40,250 nucleotides of DNA from Tubiluchus corallicola (lineage: Eukaryota > Priapulida > Priapulimorpha > Priapulimorphida > Tubiluchidae), in assembly GCA_030141605.1 (NCBI GenBank), contig JAQGDQ010001456.1, positions 1 to 40,250 on the forward strand. Reading direction: 5' to 3'. The notes beneath the pieces were generated by a model that worked only from the letters and a program-made list of their open reading frames with translations, did no database searches and was not told where the DNA came from. Position numbers and translations under genes: made by a program. This document shows, piece by piece, positions 10,811 through 21,514 of the stretch (the stretch's first letter is position 1; every line of letters starts with the position of its first letter).

Positions 10811-11313
10811 TATAGGTTTTACACGTCAAATGTAGACACAGGAAAGTTCAAATGTGACTTAGGTAAGTCAAATGTAGACATAGGAATTTCGAATGTGTTT
10901 TCGTAACTCAAATGTGACTTAGGTAAGTCAAATGTAGATACATTACTTTGAATAAATCGGTAATTAACTCATTTAAGTGCAAATTAGAAAAAGATAAACC
11001 AAAGATAGTGCATCTATTAGTAGACCTATAACGTTGTTATTTTAACTTAGGAGCAATTATTAAATTGAAATTAAAGAAGATTAAATTTAACATCCTTAAA
11101 CTTTAACACCTATCCACATTTGAGATACCAATGTCACATTTCACTTGACATGTGTCTACATTTGACTTACCAAAAACGCTTAAGATTTCTTGAAAACCAT
11201 AGTTAACACATTTGAACTACCTAAGTCTACATTTGAGTTACCAAGACACATTTGAATCACCTAAATCTACATTTGAGTTAACGCAGGTCTACATTTGACA
11301 TGCAAAACCTATA
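10811..11313. mobile_element. foldback element with TA target and repeated subterminal motifs
   Basis: The ends are TATAGGTTTT (10811-10820) and AAAACCTATA (11304-11313), flanked by TA. The terminal arms continue as imperfect complements (CGTCAAATGTAGAC / GTCTACATTTGACATG). The left half repeats TCAAATGTAGAC and AATGTGACTTAGGTAAG. The right half repeats their complements (GTCTACATTTGA, CACATTTGAA). About 503 bp, no coding capacity. It lies in the short intron between the Cys-loop and loop B/C exons. Confidence 0.75.
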
Positions 11314-11472
11314 CAACGATTAGCCAGCTAATTGTTATTGTACGTAATTGTTTGTATACGTAGGTCCAAGCTCAGTTTGTTGCTAAGCAAACATTAATTG
11401 CGAAATTTAGGAAGACATCTTAAGGCATGAAAACGAGCGTGAGCGTACACACTTCTTTTCTTCAACTGTCAT

Positions 11473-11590
11473 CAAGGCCGGCCCTAAGTAGTTTGACGCC
11501 CTAAGTAAAAGTATTTTTACCGCCCCCTCCCCCTCTGACAACCGCTTTTCCACGATCCCCATGCAGCCCACCCACAAAACTGAATTTTTA
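11473..11590 (+). mobile_element. possible hAT-like end fragment
   Basis: CAAGGCCGGCCCTAAGTAG followed by repeated GCCCTAAGTAAAAG and C-rich sequence resembles a degenerate hAT terminal region. No partner end or target duplication was found. Weak. Confidence 0.25.
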
Positions 11591-11755
11591 TTTTATGAAA
11601 TAAAGTATTTAGGTATCTTAAGCTTATACACTCATTACAGAGCATTAATTAACTGTACTTAATTACCTTTCTACAACTAGTGTTGGTTTCATTTTAAATT
11701 CAATTTACGACCCATTCGATTATGCTATGCAATTTTTCATTTACGGAATACTTAC

Positions 11756-11838
11756 AGCTTCCGAGTTTTAGATGACATTGCTGAGTATCCATTGGGAAAG
11801 TTTCAAGATGCATTGGACATGTAGCTTTAATTGTCAAC
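11756..11838 (-). CDS. GRD-like GABA-A receptor subunit, Cys-loop exon (83 bp)
   Basis: This short exon holds the signature disulphide loop. The acceptor is CATTGCAG before 11838 and the donor is GTAAGT at 11755-11750. One base completes the Arg codon opened by the previous exon. Then it reads [21 protein letters not shown] (a Cys, 13 residues, a Cys, with FPMD at the tip), HLKLGS, and one base of the next codon. The length is exactly 83 bp, the size of the homologous vertebrate GABA-A exon. Cys-x13-Cys with FPMD is diagnostic of the pentameric Cys-loop superfamily. It is flanked by a 4,750-bp intron upstream and a 1,076-bp intron downstream that contains a foldback element. Confidence 0.93.
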
Positions 11839-12108
11839 CTGCAATGTAGATTTGATAAGAAATGTTGTTGTAAATAATGTACTCACTGATCACGTGACTT
11901 AAATATAAGTAACGAAAATCGTAAATGCTCATATCACAGACTTTACGAATCATATTAAAAAGAGAATTTTTTTCGACAATATGATTTATATTGAATGACT
12001 TTTAATATGACGTCAACAATTAAAGTATAGATATTCTTCATTTAACCACAGATTATATAAATACATGTAGTTTTTACACTTCCACAGACTACTGTAACAA
12101 CGATGAAC

Positions 12109-12592
12109 GGTTGTTGTGTTTGATAAATTAAATGAAATACTTCTGCCCGAAAGCCTTAATATAGCTGCCTTAGGAACTAATGATCTGTTGAAGTTGTTAT
12201 TATTCGGAAAAGATGAATTTAACTATGTTGCTAACTGTAAAATATTCCAATGTATACATGACTTTATATTACGTAATAAACGCTTCCAGTAGTTTCTATC
12301 TGATATGAAATGCATCAGTCTTAAATATTCGTACATTAATATTTTCTAACCGTCATTTTCTACTAATGTCTAATGTAATCTTGTAGTAAAACTTGTCAGC
12401 TTGTGTAGTTATAGTCTATTCTTACTGTAAATGTTATTAATGTCTTGTAGTAAAACTTGTCAGCTTGTGTAGTTATAGTCTATTCTTACTGTAAATGTTT
12501 TTCTAAATAGTGTATAAAGTCTGTTGTGGTGAGGATCCTAAATCATGTTCTTCAAACTGTCTGATCCAATCCTAAATAAATTATGTTTAAAC
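12109..12592 (+). pseudogene. 5'-truncated LINE copy with 14-bp target duplication
   Basis: The copy is flanked by TAACAACGATGAAC at 12095-12108 and again at 12593-12606, a clean 14-bp target-site duplication. It holds the last roughly 55 codons of the same reverse-transcriptase C-terminus as at 31010-31357 (ALGTNDLLKLLLFGKDEFNY, then a TAG at about 12290) and a 3' UTR ending CTAAATAAATTATGTTTAAA. Within the UTR, a segment of about 62 bp (CTTGTAGTAAAACTTGTCAG onward) is tandemly duplicated at 12376-12500. It is a dead insertion. Confidence 0.88.
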
Positions 12593-12645
12593 TAACAACG
12601 ATGAACAACAACCCAAAACTAGTCAGTATGGTTTTAGAGAACCTT

Positions 12646-12972
12646 TTATTATAAATGTAACAACATTAGGTAAAGATGCGTATGAAGCCTATATAAAAGC
12701 AGACTAGACTTCACTAATGAAGTCAGGAACTGCACTGAGGTTTTGGCTCACGGTACGGGTTCCCGTCTGCAAGTATTAATGACGTATTTGACCATTTTTA
12801 ACTAGTGTTGTTATTATAAATGTAACAACATTAGGTAAAGATGCGTATGAAGCCTATATAAAAGCAGACAAGACTTCACTAATGAAGTCAGGAACTGCAC
12901 TGAGGTTTTGGCTCACGGTACGGGTTCCCGTCTGCAAGTATTAATGACGTATTTGATCATTTTTAACTAGTT
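12646..12972. repeat. two near-identical 165-bp tandem units with TATA-like box
   Basis: 12646-12810 and 12811-12972 differ at only a few bases (for example CAGACTAGAC/CAGACAAGAC and GACCATT/GATCATT). Each contains CTATATAAAAGCAGAC, then GACTTCACTAATGAAGTC (7-bp stem, CTAA loop), then ACGGGTTCCCGT (hairpin). This looks like a promoter or leader module of a mobile element, but I cannot name it. Confidence 0.85.
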
Positions 12973-13204
12973 TCATTTTCACTACGCGTGGTAGTGCGAG
13001 CTAAGCCTTTATTCATCCCCTGATAATTTAATTTGTTCATTCTGCCGTGATCTGAAGCAATTGGACTTGAAATTAAGATATGCTGGACGTTTGGACATTG
13101 GACTTGTCATCTTGGACAATGATGTCTATCGATCAGACGGTAAAGTAATTCCTTGCTTAATCACGTGACTTGAATTGAATTATCGGTGGGGAAGCAACGT
13201 ATTA

Positions 13205-13241
13205 AAATAAAATCGTTCATTCTATTTAAACGATTTTATTT
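13205..13241. repeat. 13-bp perfect hairpin
   Basis: AAATAAAATCGTT and its complement AACGATTTTATTT are separated by 11 bases. It is short and AT-rich. Function unknown. Confidence 0.6.
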
Positions 13242-13690
13242 ACTCGGGAAAGAAGATTATTTGGTTTACTTATTGGGCTGGGTAAGTTATTTATATACCA
13301 GTTAAGCCAAATCTGCACGAGATTGTTCAGTTTTGCTCTGTGATGATATTGTAGGTTTAGCTGCTGTCATCATTAGAAGACAAATGTATAAATGTAAATT
13401 ATGTGTCATGTGTCATTCTCTGATCTATGCATTTGATAAATTATTTTGACGAATCAATAAGACTTCAGTAATTTCCTGGAAGCTTTTTGCATTACATAGT
13501 CAACTCTTCGAACGTAGAGAATGTCTGCATAATGTGACACGATTAACATGAACCCAGCAATAGGTAGAGAGAGTTTTTAAAACTGTTTGTTACACGTGTA
13601 AAAACGATCTTCGCCAACCTTGAACTTTTTACATGATGCTACGTGAGGATATGTGGGTTAATTTCTATTTCATAATCTTCAGTCGGTTTA

Positions 13691-14521
13691 TATAATATAA
13701 TATAATATAATATAATATAATGTAATGTAATGTAATGTAATGTAATGTAATGTAATGTAATGTAATGTAATGTAATGTAATATAATGTAATGTAATGTAA
13801 TATAATATAATATAATATAATATAATATAATATAATATAATATAATATAATATAATATAATATAATATAATATAATATAATATAATATAATATAATATAA
13901 TATAATATATTATAATGTAATGTAATGTAATGTAATGTAATGTAATGTAATGTAATGTAATACAATACAATACAATACAATACAATACAATACAATACAA
14001 TACAATACAATACAATACAATACAATACAATACAACACAACACAACACAACACAACACAACACACAACACCACACCACACAACACAACACAACACACAAC
14101 ACAACACAACACAACACAACACAACTTAACCTAACATAACATAACATAACATAACATAACACAACACAACTTAACCTAACATAACATAACATAACATAAC
14201 ATAACATAACATAACATAACATAACATAACATAACATAACATAACATAACATAACATAACATAACATAACATAACATAACATAACATAACATAACATAAC
14301 ATAACATAATATAACATAACATAACATAACATAACATAACATAACATAACATAACATAACATAACATAACATAACATAACATAACATAACATAACATAAC
14401 ATAACATAACATAACATAACATAACATAACATAACATAACATAACATAACATAACATAACATCACATCACATCACATCACATAACATAACATAATATAAC
14501 ATAACATAACATAATACAATA
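13691..14521. repeat. pentanucleotide satellite with blocks of successive variants
   Basis: About 830 bp of TAA-containing pentamers ordered in blocks: TATAA, TGTAA, TATAA, TGTAA, TACAA, CACAA, CATAA, with a short CATCA block near 14461. The pentamer phase is largely continuous across blocks. Long frames in it (period 15 nt = 5 codons) are not genes. Confidence 0.97.
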
Positions 14522-14532
14522 TAACATCCGGT

Positions 14533-14554
14533 TTAGGGTTAGGGTTAGGGTTAG
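14533..14554. repeat. interstitial telomere-like (TTAGGG)3.7
   Basis: TTAGGGTTAGGGTTAGGG plus TTAG directly follows the pentanucleotide satellite. It is short and intronic. It matches the ancestral metazoan telomere repeat. Confidence 0.9.
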
Positions 14555-14939
14555 ATCTTAGGGCTATTAGATGTGTTTATTGCGCTAAAAAGTTCCAAAA
14601 AACAGCAGATTTGATAACTGTTTCAAATTTCAAGATCGTGATTTAGTAAACACCATTGTGTATAACTTAAGCAATCATATTACTGCTACTCCCATTATAA
14701 GAAGGTGAAACACTTATTATCTTGAATTATTGACAAATTCTATAGTTATATAAGCCAATATAATAAATTATGTATTGAAACTCGTAATTTTCTGCTAATT
14801 CCGCGATTGGTAGCTTAATCAGGATTTCCAGTTCTCAGGAAATTTCCCTTTTTCACGTTTGGACTTTGTCAGGAAGTTGTATGGAAGAAATTGTTTTTTG
14901 CCAAGAAAGTTGCTAGCATGCAGTTTCTTAAAATACATG

Positions 14940-15053
14940 TCAGGTTTGATGAAACAGGTTTGATGAAACAACTGCGCATGTCAGGTTTGATGAAACAACT
15001 GCGCATGTCAGGTTTGATGAAACAACTGCGCATGTCAGGTTTGATGAAACAAC
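14940..15053. repeat. 27-bp tandem repeat, 4 copies
   Basis: The unit TCAGGTTTGATGAAACAACT + GCGCATG is repeated at 14940-15053, with the first copy shortened. The period is divisible by three, so short open frames pass through. Confidence 0.92.
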
Positions 15054-15402
15054 TGGGAAAAGATTTTTTAAAGGAAAACATTTCGGCAGTGATTCAAAAC
15101 AAATTTTTTACTAGTATTTCAGAAGAAAACTTTTTTAAAAAAAAATTTCTCATTTTCTGCAATTTTTGAATAAGTTTCATCATCCCATCCCACTGAATAT
15201 TGAAAAACGTGTTTTCTAAACGCCCAGTCATTTATTTTGTTGGCTCGGGTGTTAATCCTAAAAAATTGTTACGTTTCTTGGTTTCACTAAAAAAGAAAGA
15301 GCAAGAAGACACAGGAAATTTAATTTTAGTGTAATAATCGGTTTCATTTAACGTGTTTCTTTACACCCACCTACCCACTAAAATTGTCACGAGCTAAATT
15401 GT

Positions 15403-15725
15403 ATATATATATATAATAATCCTTATTTGCCATTAAAATACATTGATAATCACTGATAAAAGCTTTACAGAGATGATCAATCAGTGTTAGTTAATAAAAA
15501 CTTACACTTCTAAAGGCAAATGCGTCAGTGCAATCTAAACTACTGTGCAGTAATGAAAAGTAACGACGAATAAAATCAAACGTATTTACAACTATGCACA
15601 AAAAATGAAAAAACTATGATTTAATTAATATGGCCGTGGATATATGAATTCTGAATTAGTGTGTATGTTGTCGTACTGGTGTGATTGTATTTCATATCTG
15701 GTTAATATTAGTGATTTTAATTTTG
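15403..15725 (+). repeat. dispersed repeat, copy A
   Basis: About 320 bp matches 29712-30027 in reverse complement with scattered differences. Shared landmarks: GCCATTAAAATACATTGATAA, CGTCAGTGCAATCTAAACTA, ATATGGCCGTGGATATATGA. One end is a TATATA tract in both copies. Probably an unclassified retroposon or MITE family. Confidence 0.85.
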
Positions 15726-15744
15726 TTTTAAATGCTGGTTTGTC

Positions 15745-15790
15745 ACACGTCCTTAATTCTAGCTCCTTAAACATGGTGAATTAAGGACGC
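15745..15790. repeat. short inverted repeat upstream of the candidate nested exon
   Basis: CGTCCTTAATTC and GAATTAAGGACG flank about 20 bases, roughly 45 bp before the ATG at 15833. It could be a regulatory hairpin or a small transposon relic. Confidence 0.55.
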
Positions 15791-15832
15791 GATGTGTTTC
15801 CCTAATTTAACGAGCTATAGAGGAAAGTAAAC

Positions 15833-15894
15833 ATGGCTTCTCCCAGGCGAGATGAACTTTCACAGCAATATCAGCGAAACAAAGGACTGATAAG
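15833..15894 (+). CDS. candidate first coding exon of a nested plus-strand gene
   Basis: An ATG in good context (AAACATGG) opens MASPRRDELSQQYQRNKGLI and two bases of the next codon, followed by a GTAAAT donor at 15895. It lies in the receptor's third visible gap (intron 20969-16837 side, just downstream of the 16589 exon in transcript order), antisense to that gene. A possible continuation starts at 16299 after a pyrimidine-rich acceptor (TTTCAAATTCTGCTTTTAG). The phase fits, and it reads SEYRKIQRKRLKHSW... to a stop at 16395. The SEYxKI--KR-K stretch faintly recalls the basic N-terminal segment of E(z)/EZH proteins, but this is too short to claim. I do not recognise the product. It could also be chance or a retroposed fragment. 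Confidence 0.33.
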
Positions 15895-16588
15895 GTAAAT
15901 AGGAATGAATTCGTCGAGCAAACTGATAGTAATATGATTAGTGGGGTGATCTTAATGTCACAATAATTTTGTCATTTATTAGACGTGGCATGGTTTGGTG
16001 GTATAACTGAATCAATAGCGTTAGTAAGATGCCCTACTTTTGTTATATCAGTGCAGTGCAGCGCGTTTAGTCTCCTAGTTTGTCTATTTCAGAATGTAAC
16101 AGAATGTTAAAAGTTCTTCCGTTTTAAGAACTAGTTCCGATTCGTGCTTTTTTGGCAAGAAGAAAAGCAAATTTCAGTTCCAAGTTACACAATGACGAAA
16201 AAAACTAATTCGAGCCACTGGATTCTCTTGTTTTGTACTAAAGGAACTTAATTCAGTTTCTGTTTACTGCACCGTTTTCTTTCAAATTCTGCTTTTAGCG
16301 AGTACAGAAAAATCCAACGCAAACGACTTAAACATAGCTGGCATCTTTCGAATTTTCCTTCCAACAACATTTTTGCTTTTCTGTGGGCTGCCTAACCAGG
16401 GGAAAATTAAAATTAACAAATTATTTTCTATTCGAAGTTCCATTTTGTTATGATGAGCCATAGTTCAACTTCTAAATATCTGAAACAGGAATTAATTTCA
16501 AAAACTTAGTTCCACTGGCTACTTCCTTTGCAATCCTGGAATTAAGACGTTTGTTCTACAATAACAAGATCAGCTTCTTCATACAAAC

Positions 16589-16836
16589 CTCATTGAGTAA
16601 AGAATTTCTCCATAGGCAGAAATCCTCAAGAATTTATTAGGCGTGGTGATGGTGTGCAGATATGAGTTCTTTCCATTGTAAAAATACGTGTCCGGTTTCC
16701 ATATCCGGTCCAGCATTTTAATGCTCACTGAAAGATTGAAGTTCGGATCTTGTTTGAGTAAATTTGGAACGAGGTGTGCAAACTGCAGACGCTGGTCTAC
16801 CCACGTTTGACGAAAATAACAGTCCATTGAATACGA
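16589..16836 (-). CDS. GRD-like GABA-A receptor subunit, loop D/A/E exon
   Basis: This exon carries three ligand-site loops of the receptor ectodomain. The acceptor is TTCATTTGCAG before 16836 and the donor is GTTTGT at 16588. At 248 bp it starts on a codon and ends two bases into an Arg codon. It begins SYSMDCYFRQTWVDQRL (loop D; the Arg of YFRQ lines the complementary face of alpha-type subunits). It continues to KMLDRIWKPDTYFYNGKNS (loop A) and ITTPNKFLRIS (loop E), then YGEILYSMR. Compared with the roughly 221-bp vertebrate exon it has about nine extra codons, located in the NLLKQDPNFNLSVS stretch, which also contains an NLS sequon. The loop set is alpha/GRD-like rather than beta/RDL-like, so this subunit probably supplies the complementary face of a heteromeric channel. 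Confidence 0.93.
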
Positions 16837-17139
16837 CTGCAAATGAATAAAGATGTAATGAAGGTTAGTTAGTGGATTAAAATATTATCTAAGATTATCA
16901 GACATACATCTAGGTAGAATGCCCATTTCAAAAATGACAAAATTTTAATGAAACTCTAGTGGGATATTATTTCCGTCTGAAACAAGTGATAATCTCCTTA
17001 CTGTCACGCACCGTTGAAAAGCTGTAATTTTTTTACACAATGAAATGTAAGTTTTAACATCTGAATCACAAAAATTGTAATGTGAAGTTGAATGTGATCC
17101 AATTTGATGTGAAGGACAAGTTGGAGACCAAGCTAATGT

Positions 17140-18930
17140 GACGTAACGTAACATAATGTATTGTAATGTAGTGTAGAGTTATGTAATGCAACGTAACGTA
17201 ATGTATTGTAATGTAACGTAATGTATTGTGACGTAACGTAACCTAATGCAATGTATTGTAATGTAACGAAACGAACCGTAATGTAACGTAACGTAACGTA
17301 ACGTACCGTAACACAACGCAACGCAACGTAACGTAACGCAATGTAATGCAATGTATTGTAATGCAACGTAATATAACGTAACGTAATGCACTGTAATGTA
17401 ACGTAACGCAATTTAACATTATGTCATGTCAAGTCATTTTTATGTCATGTAATGTAATGTAACGTAACGTAACGTAATGCAATGTAACGTAACGCAATGT
17501 AATGCAACGTATTGTAATGTAATGTAACGAAACGAAACGAAACGTAACGTAACGTAATGTAACGTAACGTAACGTAACGTAATGCAATGTATTGTAATGT
17601 AACGTAATGTAACGAAACGAAACGTAACATAACGTAACGTAACGTAACGTAATGCAATGTATTGTATTGTAATGCAACGCAATATAACGTAACGTAAGGT
17701 AACATAATGTAACGTAACATAACCTAATGTAACGTAATGCACTGTAATGTAACGTAACGCAATTTAACATTATGTAATGTATTGTAATCTAATGTTATGT
17801 AATGTAATTTAACGTAACGTAACGTAATGTCATGTCATGTCATGTCATGTCGTCATTTTTATGTCATGTAATGTAATGTAACGCAACGTAACGTAATGCA
17901 ATGTAATGTAACGCAATGTAATGCAACGTATTGTAATGTAATGTAATGTAATGTAATGTAATGTAATGTAATGTGATGTAATGTAATGTAATGTAACGTA
18001 ACGTAACGTAACGTAACGTAATGTAATGTAACGTAACGTAACGTAATGCAATGTATTGTAATGTAACGTAATGTAACGAAACGAAACGAAACGTAACATA
18101 ACGTAACGTAACGTAACGTAACGTAATGCAATGTATTGTATTGTAATGCAACGTAATATAACGTAACGTAAGGTAACGTAATGTAACGTAACATAACCTA
18201 ATGTAACGTAATGCACTGTAATGTAACGTAACGCAATTTAACATTATGTAATGTATTGTAATCTAATGTTATGTAATGTAATTTAACATAACGTAACGTA
18301 ATGTCATGTCATGTCATGTCAAGTCATTTTATGTCATGTAATGTAATGTAAAGTAACGTAACGTAATGCAATGTAATGTAACGCAATGTAATGCAACGTA
18401 TTGTAATGTAATGTAATGTAATGTAATGTAATGTAATGTAATGTAATGTAATGTGATGTAATGTAATGTAATGTAATGTAACGTAATGTAATGTAACGTA
18501 ACGTAACGCAATGTAATGTAACGTAATGTAATGTAATGTATTGTAATGTAATGTAATGTAATGTAATGTAATGTAATGTAATGTGATGTAATGTATTGTA
18601 ATCTAATGTTATGTAATGTAATTTAACATAACGTAACGTAATGTATTGTAATGTAACGTACCGTACCGTACCGTAACATAATGTAACTTAACGTAACGTA
18701 ATGTAATGTAACGAAACGTGACGTAACGCAATGTGATGTAATGTAACGTAACGTAACGTAACGTAATGCAATGTATTGTAATGTAACCTAACGTAACGTA
18801 ACGTTATGTAACATAATGTCACATAATGTAATTTATTGTAATGTAATGTAATGTAACGTATCGTAACGTAATGTAATGTAATATTATCTAATGTTATGTA
18901 ATCTAATGTGATGTAAAGTTACGTAATTTA
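17140..18930. repeat. TAACG/TAATG pentanucleotide satellite with higher-order units
   Basis: About 1.8 kb of TAACG, TAATG, TAACA and CAATG pentamers. Landmark strings (CATTTTTATGTCATGTAATG near 17436, 17857 and 18327; TTTAACATTATGTAATGTATT near 17762 and 18237) recur about 420-475 bp apart, so blocks have been duplicated. Long open frames inside are simple-repeat artefacts. Confidence 0.96.
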
Positions 18931-18939
18931 AAATTTAGT

Positions 18940-20960
18940 TCCGCCTCAAAGAAAATACAATTACAAAATTTGTCATGAAAAATACACACACAGTCTAGCT
19001 AGAAGAATAAAAAGAAAAATATTCATTCATTTGCATGTCATAATTAAAGGAGAAGAGATTGCTCTTTTGTACTGAGAAGAATTCAGTTTGATCAGATAGC
19101 ACGAAGCTTTAATACTTTTAATCTTATGAGTCAGAGCCACCTGTCGGAGTTTTGTCAAATAGTTATTATGAAAATATCTTTGAACCTGGGTATTTACACT
19201 TGTAACTTTAATGGGAATTTTTGCCATTATCATAGCTGTCGCAAAGAGTAATAACTGTCATAATTTTGAACAATGGTTACAGTACTACTAATGTGCCTTA
19301 TACAAATTGTGTCAAAAACACTGACTGTAATTATGCGAATTTTAGTAAATAAGTAAACAAATTGTGACAGAGCAATTAGTGACGTCATCATACACCACAT
19401 TGTTACTGTCATCACTTTGGCACGTGTTAGGCGAAATCAACTAAAGCTCCCACGTCAATAACACAAGCTGCTTTCTAAACCCGCTTACACGGATTAGCTT
19501 TTTCAAAGTTACTGCTGAGGGTTTACTGAGATAAAAAAATTTGCTAACAATATAGCGGTACAGCAATTGTAAAAAGGGCACCTTGCTATAACTTGGTAGC
19601 ATAGATGTTAAGAACGCTTTGAATTGTTATACATTAACTTTACACAATGTGCCAGTGCAATGGTAAATTATGCAAACATTAAACAGATTTATAGTAACGA
19701 AGTTATTTTAATTCGTAATGGTCATTAAAAATGTTTTAGTAAAAGGTCTTCTGGCTTTCGTTTTTATCAAACTTTAGATATTGGTGCTTTAGAAGAGGCT
19801 TGTTTTTGAAATAATTTCATATATTATGTTTTCTCAAAAACGAAATGGGAAATAACTGACGTAGGTGGATAGGTAAGGCAGTTAGGCAGGTAGGTTAGTA
19901 AGGCCGTAGATGAGTGAACAGGAAGGTATGTCTTGTGACCAAAGATTGCGAGTTCGAGTATGAAGTTGACTGTTTTGATTTCATGGTGCCTTAGAGCAAG
20001 GTCGTTCACTATGGGTTGCTTCCCCAAGTAAACCCGAAATGAACAATATACTTTATAGACCGGGGGCTACTGTATTCTTGAATTATTCTGAGATGGGACA
20101 ACTTTAAGAGCAGAATGCTATGAGGGGGGCATTATGTACTTTGAGCTGTTCTGAAATGCGACAGCTTTAAGAGTAGTACGCTATAAGGGACCATTCAAAT
20201 TTTTTTACTACAAAGTAAATGAACACAATGATCCCTAGACAAAGTAATTGTTTGCTTACGTGGATTCAACATGAAATAACCCTTTGTTTGCCATGCATAA
20301 AATTGCATTAACAAGGGTTTTTGGGTGTACTGCCACAAATGGGTCCATAGCACCAAAAAGGTCCACCTGAAAATTAATACTGCTACCCAAGCGCCAAGGT
20401 TCCCCCTATCATCTGATGTAGGTCATCAGACCGAACGAACGAAATTCATTTTCCTGGTCTGACCTTGGGCTCCCCCGGTTTGTAAATAAGCCACATGAAC
20501 TTATTCTCAGATCGGTATATGTGCACATGTTAAGTTTACAGACAATAAGCCAACAAGAGAAGCGGTGAATGGTCTAGGATGTTCAGGTAGGTAATGCAAC
20601 AGGTACATTTATGAATAACATACCGGTAGCATTCAAAAGGAGTCGATACACAGGAGAAGGTATGACGTGTTCTTATCTATGGTTTACATTTTACATGTTT
20701 GTTCTCACTAAGGTTTCCCTCATTGTTTTCAAGCGGGCCAACCACGAGACGTTACATCCTCTAGACTTATCAAGGCAGCAGTCTTTGTGAATAAACATAT
20801 TAATAAGCAAGAAATATTTATGTTAAATGTTCTATAAAGTTTCTAACAAAGTTACTAATGTTGTCGAGACGTTACAGAAGGAAACGGTAAAAACGACAAG
20901 ATTTTGTTCTTAGTTTATTGTGCAAAGTTTGCAGTGAAAGCAAACAAGGAATATAATGGA
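18940..20960. other. intronic sequence, little structure
   Basis: Unique AT-rich sequence. At 20060-20190 a segment of about 63 bp is loosely repeated (TACTGTATTCTTGAATTATT/TATGTACTTTGAGCTGTTC, each followed by TTTAAGAG). At 20395-20480 the pair CCAAGGTTCCCCC/GACCTTGGGCTCCCCC may be relic ends of a DNA element. No gene recognised. Confidence 0.4.
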
Positions 20961-20969
20961 TCTACTCAC

Positions 20970-21037
20970 CATATCTTGTTCAGAAACAGGTCCCATACTT
21001 CGTATATTGAAAAATACTTTAATTTGCACAGGTTGGC
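20970..21037 (-). CDS. GRD-like GABA-A receptor subunit, 68-bp exon
   Basis: This 68-bp exon is too short to stand out as an ORF. The acceptor is ACATAG before 21037 and the donor is GTGAGT after 20970. Joined to the previous exon in phase 1, it reads QPVQIKVFFNIRSMGPVSEQ then DM. That matches the beta1-loop-beta2 strand of GABA-A subunits (V-V-N-I-x-V-R-S-M-G-P-V-S-E family pattern). It ends exactly on a codon boundary. As I know the family, vertebrate GABA-A genes have a homologous exon of the same length, which supports the model. Intron before: 1,601 bp, containing a TTAA MITE and a plus-strand tRNA gene. Intron after: 4,133 bp, largely pentanucleotide satellite. Confidence 0.92.
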
Positions 21038-21514
21038 CTATGTAAAAAAAACCGTAAATCATTAGTGAGCTTCATTATTTGTTCTTTGTCAAATTTAGTG
21101 GCCGGATTTATGTGTGACCGAATGACCGATTGACCGCTTCGGGTAAATGACGTGTGATTACTGAGTTGAATAATCACTCCGGGTGATATCATTCGCTTTT
21201 CTGATCCAGTCTGTTTACCTTGTAGTGGGAGATGAATAAACATCTAAATCTGAGTGAGACACCTCATCTTGTGGTTCATCTTTGAGCACTGGCGTTGGCT
21301 CTGGTGTCGCCATAAACTAACCCCCCCCAGCTTGCAGTGTGACAAAGTTTGTAAAGAAACGAGTTTATGGTGTAATCGTTCTACACCTTTAATTAACATT
21401 TATTGTGAGGTGTGGCTTCCTGGCTATAAGAAAACCTGCTGTATGCTGTAATAGATTATTAAATTTATATTCCAATTTCCCAGCTACGTGATTGTACAAA
21501 AACTCTGTATGACA

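Noticed and set aside
12646-12972. Hammerhead ribozyme in the 165-bp unit (CTAATGAAGTC noticed)
   Set aside because: The core needs CTGANGA and a GAAA after stem II. The first has a substitution and the second is missing.
13639-14465. Leu-Cys-Tyr-Val type long frames
   Set aside because: Pentanucleotide satellite read in 15-base cycles; the same at 17133-18511 and 39895-40220.
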